47,323 nucleotides of DNA from Candidatus Heimdallarchaeota archaeon LC_3 (GTDB taxonomy: Archaea > Asgardarchaeota > Heimdallarchaeia > Hodarchaeales > LC-3), in NCBI GenBank assembly GCA_001940645.1, contig MDVS01000017.1, positions 1-47,323 of the forward strand. Reading direction: 5' to 3'. Shown here in pieces: positions 17,973 through 26,996 of this stretch (position 1 is the stretch's first letter; the number at the start of each line of letters is the position of its first letter). Below the pieces are notes generated by a model. The model was not told the origin of the DNA, ran no database searches, and was given only the letters and a program-made list of their open reading frames with translations. The position numbers were made by a program, and so were the translations under genes.

Positions 17973-19805
17973 ATGAGTGAAAAAAAATTCCTTAATAATT
18001 TACCACCAAGGCCAGGTGTTTACAAATTTAAGGATAAATGGGGAAATATAATTTATGTTGGAGCCTCAAAAAACCTTAAAAAAAGAGTTTCTTCATATTT
18101 TCATAAGAAACATGATCAGATCCGACTTGTTAATTTGGTAAACTCTATAAATAATGTTGAATACGAAATTATTGAAAATATTTATGATGTATTTATTAGA
18201 GAACGTACTTTAATAGGTTTACATAAACCTAAATATAATATTCGCTGGTTGGATGATAAACAATACCCTTTTTTAATGATAACAAAAAAAGAGAGATATC
18301 CAAGACTTCAAATAGTTAGAGAACAATTAGATGAGGAAAATTCGTATTTTGGTAGACAAACTCAAGTAAAACCATTAAGAAAAAGTTTGAACAAATTAAG
18401 AACTCTTTTCCCAATTTGTGATTGCAAAAGTGAAGTAACTCCTTCTAAAAAAACTAGACCATGTTTAAACTACGATTTAAAACTATGCCCAGGTCCATGT
18501 GCTTTAAAAATATCAGAAAAGGAATACAATAAAACAATAGCAGATCTAGAGAAATTTCTTCAAGGAGATACTCATAATATCATTAAAGATTGGGAAATAC
18601 AAATGAAAAAACATGCCGAATATCAAAATTTTGAAGAAGCCGCAAAAATCCGTGATCGCTTAAACGTTTACAATCAATTAACAATTAATAGAATTGATGA
18701 AGATTTATTTCATTTTGATGCTATTGGAATAAAACTGCAAAAGGACTTTGGTGTAGTTGTCAAACTAAAAGTTGTCCATGAAAGAGTAATTGATACACAA
18801 GAATATTTCATTTTGGACTCAATTGACCAAGACAAGGAAAATATCTTATTCGAAAGTCTAAAGCAAATCTATCACGAGGAAAATGATTTCCCAAGTCTAA
18901 TTTTACTTCCATCAGTTTTGCAAGAACAAGAACTTCTCTTTGATTGGCTGAATTTTAAATCTAACAGAAGTGTTAAACTTCAAGTCTTTTCTAATCCAAA
19001 AGATGGTAAATGGACAAAATTAGCAGAGAAAACAGCTCATAAAAGTTTTATTAGACATTTTAAAAAGAAAAATGATTCGAAAAATGATAATAAGAATTAT
19101 TTAGAAATTGAAAAACTTCTTAAAAATTTATTAAATACAACTCTCAACATTAAATATATATCCTGTATCGATATTTCCACATTACAAGGATTTGCAACAG
19201 TAGCATCTATTATATCTTTCAAAGATGGAGTTCCAGATAAACCTAATTATAGAAGGTTTTCTTTGAAAAATATCAACAAACCGGATGATGTAGGTTCCAT
19301 GAAACAGGTTTTAACAAGACATTTTCAAAAGAAAATAAAAAATGCTGAACGTTTTCCTGATTTACTGATATTAGACGGAGGAAGAGCTCAATTATCTGCT
19401 GCTTATGAAGTCTTTACTAATTTAGGTATTCAGATCCCTTATTTTGGAATTGCTAAAAAAGAAGAAGAATTAGTTCTTCCTACTCAAAAAGAAAAAATTA
19501 TATTGAAAAGAAATAATCCTGTACTGCAATTAATAGTCCAAATGAGGGATGAAGCCCATAGATTTGCAATAACTTATAATCGACTGAAAAGAGAAAAAAA
19601 TTCTTTAACTTCAGAATTAGATCAAATAAATGGTTTAGGTGTTAAAAGAAAAAATTCTTTATTAAAACATTTTTCTTCAGTAAAGAGGATAAAAACAGCA
19701 ACTCTTGATGAATTGTCTAAAGCTCCTCTTATTCATAAAAATTTAGCTAATAATATATTCGATCATTTTCATAAAAGAAAACTAAATAAGAAAAAAAAAA
19801 ATTAG
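17973..19805 (+). CDS. uvrC: Excinuclease ABC subunit C
   Basis: A 610-residue UvrC with all domains. The GIY-YIG nuclease (3' incision) opens LPPRPGVYKFK and IIYVGASKNLKKRV with R39 in place. A cysteine cluster (C149, C151, C164, C172, C176, in CDC...PC...CPGPC) matches the site that binds an iron-sulfur cluster in UvrC proteins. The UVR motif that contacts UvrB lies near 205-235 (YQNFEEAAKIRDRL). The RNase H-like nuclease (5' incision) begins near ISCIDISTLQG, with LLILDGGRAQL, and tandem helix-hairpin-helix motifs end the protein. It acts with UvrA and UvrB in nucleotide-excision repair; neither is in the window. Such archaeal UvrABC sets are usually acquired from bacteria. Confidence 0.95.
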   Translation: MSEKKFLNNLPPRPGVYKFKDKWGNIIYVGASKNLKKRVSSYFHKKHDQIRLVNLVNSINNVEYEIIENIYDVFIRERTLIGLHKPKYNIRWLDDKQYPFLMITKKERYPRLQIVREQLDEENSYFGRQTQVKPLRKSLNKLRTLFPICDCKSEVTPSKKTRPCLNYDLKLCPGPCALKISEKEYNKTIADLEKFLQGDTHNIIKDWEIQMKKHAEYQNFEEAAKIRDRLNVYNQLTINRIDEDLFHFDAIGIKLQKDFGVVVKLKVVHERVIDTQEYFILDSIDQDKENILFESLKQIYHEENDFPSLILLPSVLQEQELLFDWLNFKSNRSVKLQVFSNPKDGKWTKLAEKTAHKSFIRHFKKKNDSKNDNKNYLEIEKLLKNLLNTTLNIKYISCIDISTLQGFATVASIISFKDGVPDKPNYRRFSLKNINKPDDVGSMKQVLTRHFQKKIKNAERFPDLLILDGGRAQLSAAYEVFTNLGIQIPYFGIAKKEEELVLPTQKEKIILKRNNPVLQLIVQMRDEAHRFAITYNRLKREKNSLTSELDQINGLGVKRKNSLLKHFSSVKRIKTATLDELSKAPLIHKNLANNIFDHFHKRKLNKKKKN

Positions 19806-19978
19806 ATATGACGAAGACATGACAAGATTTGGGTTATTAAAGAAAATCATGCATGATTATTTTATTTTTCCTAAAATTTTAAGAATAACAAGGATTATAT
19901 AAGATAAAAATAAATAAATAGTTGGGATTAAACACATTTCCAACCTAAGATTATGAGTTAGATGCGAGACAGATAATT

Positions 19979-21040
19979 ATGGCCTTAGACGAACCTACAA
20001 TAAAAAAGAAGAAACAAATAATAAAAGAACGTCTTAGTTGGCACGATCTTTTTGCAAATGTAATTGGTCCAGATCGTTGCTGTAGCTGTGGAGCTTGTGC
20101 TGGATTTTGTCCGAAAAATGTTATTGAAGTAGGTGGTTCACCAGCTAAAGCAATTAATTTGGAGGCATGTATTCCCTGTAATATATGTACAAATGTTTGT
20201 CCAAGGTTTGGTAATAAAGATGAACTAAAACCAAAGGGAAATACGTGGGATGAACTTATTGGAGGATATCTTAGTCTTTATAAAGGAAAATCCCTTTTAG
20301 AAGTAAAAAATGGTCAAGATAGTGGAAGTATAACAGCAATATTAGCTGCAGCACTTGAAGCTGGAGAAATAGATGGAGCTGTTGTTGTTGGGAGGGATAG
20401 TAAATGGAAAGCTATTCCTCAAGTTGCTACTACTGTGGATGAATTAATAGGTGCAGCAGGCAGCAAATATACTTCTTCATCATCGGTAGAATTATTGAAA
20501 GAAGCTGCATCAAGTGGACAATATAAATCATTAGCCCATGTCGGAGTTCCGTGCCAAGCTGAAGCAGTTCGAAGACTAACGAACTCAATGTACAAAAACA
20601 TTGCAAAAAATATCAAATTCACAGTTGGGTTATTTTGCTCCGAAGTTTTTCTAGAAACATTATTGACTAATAAATTAGAAAAAGAAATGAAAGTTCCTCT
20701 TTCTACGATTAAAAAAGTTGATTTTAAAGGTAAATTACTAATTCATGCAGAAAAAACCTATGAACTAGCTATTGATGAAATAAAAAGCCATGTATTACCT
20801 GGATGTTTTGTCTGTACTGATTTTGCTGGAGAATTCGCAGATTTAGGTGCTGGAGCAGTGGGAGTAAGAAAGGGATGGACAAATCTTATTCCTAGAACAG
20901 AAATTTCTCTTAAAATTCTCAATATAGCTAAAGAATCAGGATATCTGCAGTTAGAAGAAGTATCTGAAAAATCTTTGCGAATCCCTAAAGTCTTAACTGA
21001 ACATAAAAGGAAAAGAGTACAAACACGGTTTACATTATAA
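19979..21040 (+). CDS. Coenzyme F420-reducing hydrogenase/dehydrogenase beta subunit (FrhB family)
   Basis: A 353-residue FrhB-type protein. Two [4Fe-4S] motifs near the N-terminus (CSCGACAGFCP at 35-45 and CIPCNICTNVCP at 64-75) are followed by the FrhB N domain (DSGSITAILAAALEAG, AGSKYTSSSS) and C domain (VGVPCQAEAVRRL, LFCSEVF, GCFVCTDFAGEFADL), with the flavin/cofactor-binding pattern of F420-interacting proteins such as FrhB, FpoF/FqoF and FdhB. It probably moves electrons between F420 (or another deazaflavin/flavin) and a redox partner through ferredoxin-like clusters. No hydrogenase or complex I genes are adjacent, so the partner is unknown. A TATA-like TTATATAAG lies at about 19894-19902. 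Confidence 0.85.
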   Translation: MALDEPTIKKKKQIIKERLSWHDLFANVIGPDRCCSCGACAGFCPKNVIEVGGSPAKAINLEACIPCNICTNVCPRFGNKDELKPKGNTWDELIGGYLSLYKGKSLLEVKNGQDSGSITAILAAALEAGEIDGAVVVGRDSKWKAIPQVATTVDELIGAAGSKYTSSSSVELLKEAASSGQYKSLAHVGVPCQAEAVRRLTNSMYKNIAKNIKFTVGLFCSEVFLETLLTNKLEKEMKVPLSTIKKVDFKGKLLIHAEKTYELAIDEIKSHVLPGCFVCTDFAGEFADLGAGAVGVRKGWTNLIPRTEISLKILNIAKESGYLQLEEVSEKSLRIPKVLTEHKRKRVQTRFTL

Positions 21041-21312
21041 ATTTTCATTGATTCAGATATTTCTTCACTAAGTTGTGATAACAACGCAACTCTTTTCGTT
21101 AATGAAATTGTGGAATACGTTATTACAATAATTATTCACATGTGATAATTTTTTTCCTCAAATTATTTTTAAATTTGCTTTCTATGAGAATTTTGTCATA
21201 AAGTCTCCCTCAAACATAAGTTTAATAATCTGAAAACGAATCGAAAAGATTAACGATTTACTACTTAAACTTCAATTTATTTTTATTTTAATTTGCATAG
21301 GAAGTATTATTT

Positions 21313-22590
21313 GTGGATCAAGATTCAAATTCAGGCATTAATAGTGATGAGCAACACGAAGAAATTCCTTCAAGAATCACAGATTTATTAGTTTCCGATT
21401 TTGTAGAACAAAGTCTTGAAAACCTAAAAAGAGAAGATTTAAAAGGACTTTCAACCTCAATCATCAAAGGATTAGGAACGGTTTATGGTTTTAGGCTAGA
21501 ACGGTTAAAAATCAGCACAATTGAAAATTTATCTGACAATTTGATGATAAAACAACTAACCGATAAATTAGCTGTAGAAGAAGAAACAGTGCTGAAATGG
21601 CTACTTGCAGGAGATATTATAACCGAATACAGTAAAGGAGGAGAAAATTATCGCCCAATAATTGTTGCAGGATTAGAGGGAAGTGGTAAATCAAGTCTGA
21701 TATTGTCTTTAAAATCCATGTCAACTTCTGCCGCTCCAGTACCAACAAAAGGTATACAAAAAGACTTTATTGAATTTCTTAAAATAAACATACCAATTAT
21801 TGAGTTAGGAGGGTCAGCTGAACAGCGAGAAAAATACATTACAGAACCAGAGAACTTTCTAAAAGATACGATGCTGTTAATCTATGTAATCGATGTTACA
21901 CGTCCAACGTTGATGAATGAAAATATAGATTATCTAAAGGATTTGATGGAAAGTATGAAGGCTGTTGGAGAAGTACCTAATTTACGTGTGTTATTAAATA
22001 AGTATGATCCCCAATATCGTCATCAACATGATGCAGTTGTTAATCATGTTTCATCTCGTGTTCAAGAGATTTTTGAAAAAGAGTATAAAATTATTTCAAA
22101 TGAAGTACATAAAACATCAATATTTGAGATTCCTACCTTAATTGCAGCCTTTTCAGCATTATTTAGAGATTTATCTCCAATTTCAATTGTTATTGCATCT
22201 ATTTATCAATATTTCGCAGGATTGAGCTCAGTATATGCCGGATTTGTCTTTACTGGAAATGGATTCGTTGTCAGCGAATGGACACAAAGATTACCAAAAG
22301 AACGAAGAAATCGAATGTTTGATGAAGCTTACAACTATATAAAAAAGAATGCTAATAAAGAGGATGTTCATCAAATGGTAATTAAGACTGATTATCAAGG
22401 AATCTTTATCATAATTGAAAGAATAAATATAGAACAAGCTATACTATACCTCACAAGCATAAATACAAAGCCAGAAGCAATCGGAGATCAAAACCTAAAA
22501 CTTCTTCGAGGTCAGTTTAAACCTTGGATTAAAAATTTCTTTGCAATCCGAAATAAGAGAGTATTAACCTTCAATGATGAAGGAAATTAG
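21313..22590 (+). CDS. Arf/Rag-like GTPase with N-terminal helical and C-terminal roadblock/longin-like regions
   Basis: A 425-residue protein starting at GTG. Residues 40-110 form a helical region with an HhH-like element (LKISTIENLSDN). The GTPase follows: P-loop GLEGSGKSS at 120-128, switch I threonine in PVPTKG near 145, a G3 motif ELGGSAEQ at 164-171 like the Arf/Rag type (D replaced by E, Q by S) and G4 NKYD at 229-232. After residue 285 a separate domain with LSPISIVIASIYQYF, AGFVFTGNGFVVSEW and GIFIIIERI looks like a roadblock/longin fold, the arrangement of Rag/Gtr GTPases in eukaryotes. A signalling or membrane-recruitment role is inferred. The G3 Gln replacement suggests altered hydrolysis. 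Confidence 0.75.
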   Translation: MDQDSNSGINSDEQHEEIPSRITDLLVSDFVEQSLENLKREDLKGLSTSIIKGLGTVYGFRLERLKISTIENLSDNLMIKQLTDKLAVEEETVLKWLLAGDIITEYSKGGENYRPIIVAGLEGSGKSSLILSLKSMSTSAAPVPTKGIQKDFIEFLKINIPIIELGGSAEQREKYITEPENFLKDTMLLIYVIDVTRPTLMNENIDYLKDLMESMKAVGEVPNLRVLLNKYDPQYRHQHDAVVNHVSSRVQEIFEKEYKIISNEVHKTSIFEIPTLIAAFSALFRDLSPISIVIASIYQYFAGLSSVYAGFVFTGNGFVVSEWTQRLPKERRNRMFDEAYNYIKKNANKEDVHQMVIKTDYQGIFIIIERINIEQAILYLTSINTKPEAIGDQNLKLLRGQFKPWIKNFFAIRNKRVLTFNDEGN

Positions 22591-22593
22591 ATT

Positions 22594-23433
22594 TCATTTT
22601 TGAAAAATTAAAATTCTTTGATCTAAAATACTAGGAATAAACACATAGGGGTATCCATAAATTCCAAGTTTTTTTCCTGGATCAATCCAAACTATTTCTT
22701 TGATCATTTTTAAACCTAATTTTTTTAAAGAATATGATAGTTCGGAACTAAGAGATAAATATTTTCCAATTTTTTTGCTAGAATTTTTACTTTTTTCGAA
22801 ATTTCTATACATATTACCAATAAAAATAATAAATAAAGACGATTCCTTTGTTATTGGGATAATGTTATTAAAAACATTTGTCAATTTGTTTATCCATTGA
22901 CTCTTTGACTTATACTCTTCTGAATTAAACTTATTAAGAGAAGAATGAAGTTTTTCTAGTGATTTTTCTCCTGCTCTTGAAAATTTTCCTCTAGTTTTAG
23001 GAAGCTTATCCATATTAAAATATGGCACATCAGTTAAGACAAGATCAAATTTAGAATCGCTCAATTTTTTTAAAACGTGTTCTGAATCTCCAATTAAAAA
23101 TTTTTGAGTTAAGATATTATTCTCTTGACAGACTTTATGATAAATATCACTCCATAATGAATTAATATCAATACCAGTAGCTTTTTTATTTAAAATTGAT
23201 GCAGCAATTAAACTACTTCCAGCACCAGCAAAAGGATCTAGTATATTTGTTGAATTATTTGCAAATCCTGAGATCAATTCAATACACAACTCTGGAGGTT
23301 TAATTCCTCCATGTATACTGCGTAATTTATGAGAAAAACTTGGGGGATAATTCCTTGAAACACAAGAAAGAGCTTTCCATTCTTTTCCCATGTCTAGATA
23401 ATATTGAAGCTCTTTTTTTAGTGGAGATTCCAT
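22594..23433 (-). CDS. DNA methylase (N6-adenine/N4-cytosine type)
   Basis: From the ATG at 23433 the product has 279 residues; a longer start at 23472 would overlap the upstream gene by 38 bases, whereas 23433 lies one base after its stop. Motif I is ILDPFAGAGSSLIAA (about 65-79), followed by GIDIN, and motif IV is LVLTDVPYF, a variant of the DPPY catalytic loop in which the first Pro is Val. HGGIKPPELCIELI before motif I matches the beta-class methylases. It should methylate an exocyclic amino group in DNA; an RNA target, as in Trm11-like enzymes, cannot be excluded. No restriction enzyme is next to it, and it is co-transcribed with a degenerate paralogue. Confidence 0.75.
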   Translation of the reverse strand: MESPLKKELQYYLDMGKEWKALSCVSRNYPPSFSHKLRSIHGGIKPPELCIELISGFANNSTNILDPFAGAGSSLIAASILNKKATGIDINSLWSDIYHKVCQENNILTQKFLIGDSEHVLKKLSDSKFDLVLTDVPYFNMDKLPKTRGKFSRAGEKSLEKLHSSLNKFNSEEYKSKSQWINKLTNVFNNIIPITKESSLFIIFIGNMYRNFEKSKNSSKKIGKYLSLSSELSYSLKKLGLKMIKEIVWIDPGKKLGIYGYPYVFIPSILDQRILIFQK

Positions 23434-23434
23434 G

Positions 23435-24223
23435 TTAGTTTTCCTTTCTAAAAATCCATATTCGCGTGTCATTAAGGCCTGAAATAGATTTATGCGGTTG
23501 AGACCAAATAATTTCTCCCTTAGGAACTAATTCCGATCCTTCTAATTTAGATATTATTTCAGTGGTTGTGTCAAAATAAGATTCAGTATTATTTGAATTT
23601 TCTTTTAAGATCCAATTAGAAATGGTTAGTATAGCATATTTTTCATCTTTTAATACTCTGGTGTTAGAAAAAAAAGCATTAAATATATTTTTATATTCAT
23701 TTCGTACAAAATCTTCTTTTAATACTGATAAGCTTTGCTCAAAATTAACTATTGCTTGTGAAAATAATAGATCTACTGATTTATCAGGTAACAAATCACA
23801 ATTAGAACTAGAGATTCGATTAAATTTTTCTTCATTATTTTCTTCTAAAAGAATTTTCATTTTATCTGGTTGAAGGTTAGAATAAAAAAAATTTTGCTTT
23901 ATCCCCAATTTTAATTTAACAAAAAAAGAATTGCCTAAAAACGCATATGGATCATAAATGGATGAATTTTCTTTTGTAAAAGTTTGAAACAGATTATTAA
24001 TTAATTGTAATGGTAAAATTCCTGGATATTTGAATAACCAATCTTTTGGATAATTATTTGAAAATAGCTTAGTTACTACCGATCTAGTCGAAAAAGTCCA
24101 TTGTTTTCCTGTTAAATCATTTAATCGATTCCTAAGATCATAAATACCTAATTCACCCTTATCAACTTGGTGATTTTTTAAAATCTTTTCCTTGATTTCT
24201 CTTTTTGGAGTCATTTTAACCAC
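23435..24223 (-). CDS. Degenerate DNA-methylase-like protein, partner of the methylase
   Basis: The 262-residue protein has the methylase scaffold without its catalytic motifs. The N-terminus has LNDLTGKQWTFSTRSV, the (N)xLTxxEWxxxTxSV helix that precedes motif I in many DNA methylases. The motif I position reads SIYDPYAFLGNSFFVK, with the Gly-rich loop lost, and the motif IV position reads DLLFSQAIVNF, with no DPPY. The frame is intact and the gene is tightly coupled to the active-looking methylase downstream. I infer a specificity or structural subunit of a heterodimer, as for METTL14-type partners in eukaryotes, though this resemblance is by analogy only. Confidence 0.65.
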   Translation of the reverse strand: MVKMTPKREIKEKILKNHQVDKGELGIYDLRNRLNDLTGKQWTFSTRSVVTKLFSNNYPKDWLFKYPGILPLQLINNLFQTFTKENSSIYDPYAFLGNSFFVKLKLGIKQNFFYSNLQPDKMKILLEENNEEKFNRISSSNCDLLPDKSVDLLFSQAIVNFEQSLSVLKEDFVRNEYKNIFNAFFSNTRVLKDEKYAILTISNWILKENSNNTESYFDTTTEIISKLEGSELVPKGEIIWSQPHKSISGLNDTRIWIFRKEN

Positions 24224-24566
24224 TTTAGGTATTTTAACATAAAAATAAGTTTGATTTTATATTTAATAGTCACTTCATGAAGTAGCAGCAACGCTTCTCA
24301 ATATAGTAGGTAACTCTCGATTCATATATCATCGTCCTAAGGAACTTACTAATACTCCTGGCAATGTTGCTATTTTTCCTAGCGAAATATACATAATCTA
24401 CTAAAATTTGTTCTTTTTCTTTCAGATTTTGGATTACTGAGGTAATATAAGAATATTTTTAACTAGATTATCTACTTCTATCAAACAATGGTTTAATTAG
24501 AAATATTGTCATATTTATTCAACAAAATTTTTATATTTTCTGAAATTAATTTTTCCGAAGTGAAAA
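24224..24566. other. Intergenic region with a startless open frame
   Basis: About 340 bases. On the plus strand a frame at about 24275-24403 without ATG, GTG or TTG start reads SLHEVAATLLNIVGNSRF and IYHRPKELTNTPGNVAIF before a stop; it may be a gene fragment or chance. The right part holds the promoter of the MEMO1 gene, with a TATA-like TTTTTATATTTT at about 24529-24540. Confidence 0.4.
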
Positions 24567-25442
24567 ATGATGGAAAATTCTGTTCGTTTACATGAAAACA
24601 GTTTTTGGTATGAAAACAGTCAAAAAGGACTGTTGGAACAAATTAAATGGTGTTATGGCCATAAATATGGTCCAAATAATTATAATTATTCAAACATATC
24701 AGTGGATACACCTATTGGTATTGTTTCCCCGCATGCTGGCTTTGAATGTTCTGGTCCTTATGCTGCTCTTTCTTTTGAGTTATTAAAAAGGAATTCGAAA
24801 TCTCCTGATACCGTGATTATGCTAGGACCAAATCATACTGGTATGGGTTCTTTTATATCTCTTTTTCCTTCACCTGGTATTTGGAAAACCCCTCTTGGTG
24901 ATTTAACAATAGATCAAGATATTTCTCAAGAAATATATCAAGAGTCTGAGAAATTTCCAGACTTAAATATTGAGTATGACACTCTTGCTCATAAAAATGA
25001 ACATTCAATTGATAATCAAATACCATTTTTACAAAATATTTATCCTAAGGTTTCAATAGTCCCAATATGCATTATGGATCAACGATATCATATTTGTAGC
25101 TCTCTAGGTGGAATTATTGCAAAAATTATAGAAAAAAACAAAACTAAAAAGAATATACTCATAGTAGCAAGTTCTGATTTTACCCATCACGTTCCACACG
25201 AAAAAGCAGTTGATCAGGATACAAAATTAATTGATAAACTTATAGAACTAAATTTAGAAAATGCTAATAATTTCAAAAATGAGAAAAATGTAACAGCTTG
25301 CGGATTTGGTCCTATTATCGCTCTTTTTTCAGCAGCTCAAAAGTTAGGAAAACTAATGGGGGAAAAAATAGCTTATGGAACTTCAGGATTAACATGCTCT
25401 TCAAAAGATCAAGTAGTTGGTTATGGTTCTCTTATTATATAG
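24567..25442 (+). CDS. MEMO1 family protein (AmmeMemoRadiSam system protein B)
   Basis: A 291-residue MEMO1/AmmeMemo-B protein related to class III extradiol dioxygenases. The three conserved metal/active-site residues are present: H56 in VSPHAGFECSG, H90 in LGPNHTG and C245 in VTACGFGP. NEHSIDNQIPFLQ and VASSDFTHH are further family signatures. Human MEMO1 binds iron or copper; archaeal homologues are commonly encoded with an AMMECR1 protein and a radical SAM enzyme, neither of which is present here. The reaction is unknown. Two adjacent ATGs (24567, 24570) are equally likely starts. Confidence 0.9.
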   Translation: MMENSVRLHENSFWYENSQKGLLEQIKWCYGHKYGPNNYNYSNISVDTPIGIVSPHAGFECSGPYAALSFELLKRNSKSPDTVIMLGPNHTGMGSFISLFPSPGIWKTPLGDLTIDQDISQEIYQESEKFPDLNIEYDTLAHKNEHSIDNQIPFLQNIYPKVSIVPICIMDQRYHICSSLGGIIAKIIEKNKTKKNILIVASSDFTHHVPHEKAVDQDTKLIDKLIELNLENANNFKNEKNVTACGFGPIIALFSAAQKLGKLMGEKIAYGTSGLTCSSKDQVVGYGSLII

Positions 25443-25543
25443 AAATGTCAATAATAAGATTATCTTTTATATTTCTGCAAAATTATTGGTCTTAATTGTC
25501 CATTAAAGATTGGAAGTGATTTAAAATTGCTCACTAAAGCTTA

Positions 25544-25723
25544 TTAGGATATTGTTCTTCGAGAAATATAATTTTTTATGCTCTCACCCTGTGGAAGTTT
25601 GGTAATAAACAATTGCATGCGACATCTTTTACATTCAAGCTTCAATGTTCCCGAAACTACGATAGTAACTGCTTCTCTCCGACACCAAGGACAAACAAGT
25701 CCACTTTCATCTGTAGTGCTCAA
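25544..25723 (-). CDS. Tiny zinc-ribbon protein (59 aa)
   Basis: A short minus-strand gene with a TTG start at 25723. The 59-residue product has two zinc knuckles, LVCPWC (residues 10-14) and LECKRC (29-34), separated by the strand-rich EAVTIVVSGTLKL, and a basic tail ending NYISRRTIS. This is a classical zinc-ribbon layout (CxxC-x16-CxxC), as in small archaeal nucleic-acid-binding or transcription-related proteins. It lies between convergent or separate neighbours with its own spacing, so it is probably a single-gene unit. The family is not known to me. Cysteine spacing and a folded pattern are the evidence for coding. Confidence 0.6.
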   Translation of the reverse strand: MSTTDESGLVCPWCRREAVTIVVSGTLKLECKRCRMQLFITKLPQGESIKNYISRRTIS

Positions 25724-25972
25724 TTTTTAAAACCATGATTTTTTCTAAATAATATTTTGAACATTGGTTTTCATGTATTTTTTTTTGATCTAATATATCT
25801 GTTTCAAATACAAAATATGATTAAAATGTATATTCATTCTACTTAAACTCAAAGTTTAAAATATTACTGATGAGAACGTACGAATTATAATAAATTTCAT
25901 AATCGAATTATTGAAAAAATGATTAAATAATTTTTTCTCAAGCATTTCTGAGTTCCTGAATAATTATAAATA

Positions 25973-26779
25973 TTATTTTCCTTTAAAAACTGGTTCTCTT
26001 CCATCTAAAAATGCAGAAACACCTTCTACTTTGTCCTCAGTTCCAAAACAAAGTCCAAATTTATCTGCTTCAAGAATAAGAGCTTCTTCAATAGAAATTT
26101 CTATTCCAGTATCAATCGCTTCTTTTGCATAAGAAATAATTAATGGAGATTTACTTGCTATTTTTTTTGCTAAATTTTTAACGTCATTCATTAGCTCTTG
26201 AGAACTAGATACCTTTTGTATAAGTTGAAGAGATAACGCTTCTGATGCAGATATATGATCGCCAGTAAAAATTAGTTCCTTAGCTTTTCCTTTACCGATT
26301 AATCGTGGGAGACGTTGTGTGCCTCCAGCTCCAGGTATTATACCGAGATTTATCTCGGGTTGTCCCAATTTCGCGTTTTCTGAGGCATAACGTATATCAC
26401 AAGCTAAAGCAAGTTCCATTCCACCGCCTAAGCAATAACCGTTGATTGCTGCAATAACAGGTTTAGGACATTTTTCGATTGAATGAATAATTAGCTGAAG
26501 TTTTCTCACTAAGATTCTTCCTTCTGTTGCACTTTTATTCATAAATTCACTAATTTCTGCTCCAGCAATAAAGAATTTGTCTCCTTTACCGGTAACTATA
26601 ATCACTCTAACCTCTTGGTTGTCAATAAAATTGTTTAAGGCAATTTGGAATTCTTCTCCTACAATTGACGAAAGCGTATTTGCTTTAGGATTATTAATTG
26701 TAATTATGCCGATTTGATCCTCAATATTGATTTCAAGTTTAGTATATTCCACAATCTCACCACACAAATAATTATGCAT
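25973..26779 (-). CDS. Enoyl-CoA hydratase/crotonase family protein
   Basis: A 268-residue crotonase-fold protein. The oxyanion-hole strands are FFIAGAEISEF and INGYCLGGGMELAL. Both catalytic glutamates of true enoyl-CoA hydratases are present: E122 in GGGMELALACDIR and E142 in LGQPEINLGIIPGAGG. The second substrate-binding loop GGTQRLPRLIG is also standard. It should hydrate 2-enoyl-CoA to 3-hydroxyacyl-CoA, in beta-oxidation, butyrate-type or related CoA metabolism. No other fatty-acid genes lie in the window, so the pathway is open. The first ten residues before VEYTKLEINIE may be an over-long start; an alternative start within them is possible. Confidence 0.9.
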   Translation of the reverse strand: MHNYLCGEIVEYTKLEINIEDQIGIITINNPKANTLSSIVGEEFQIALNNFIDNQEVRVIIVTGKGDKFFIAGAEISEFMNKSATEGRILVRKLQLIIHSIEKCPKPVIAAINGYCLGGGMELALACDIRYASENAKLGQPEINLGIIPGAGGTQRLPRLIGKGKAKELIFTGDHISASEALSLQLIQKVSSSQELMNDVKNLAKKIASKSPLIISYAKEAIDTGIEISIEEALILEADKFGLCFGTEDKVEGVSAFLDGREPVFKGK

Positions 26780-26996
26780 TTATATTTCAAATAAAATGTT
26801 TTATTCAATAAATCATAATATATTAAGTAAAAATTGTTTTATTATGATGATTAAATAAGCTTTTTTACTGTTTTACTTAGTCTTTTATTTTACAGACCTG
26901 TTAAATATTAATATATAGAAGAAAAAAACATCCAAATCAATAATTTAATTTATTATTGACCAAAACTTAGGGAATTTATTGGTAATTCGAATTCAA

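Noticed and set aside
24275..24403. Startless open frame reading LNIVGNSRFIYHRPKEL
   Set aside because: No start codon, no recognised family and short length; recorded as an intergenic curiosity only.
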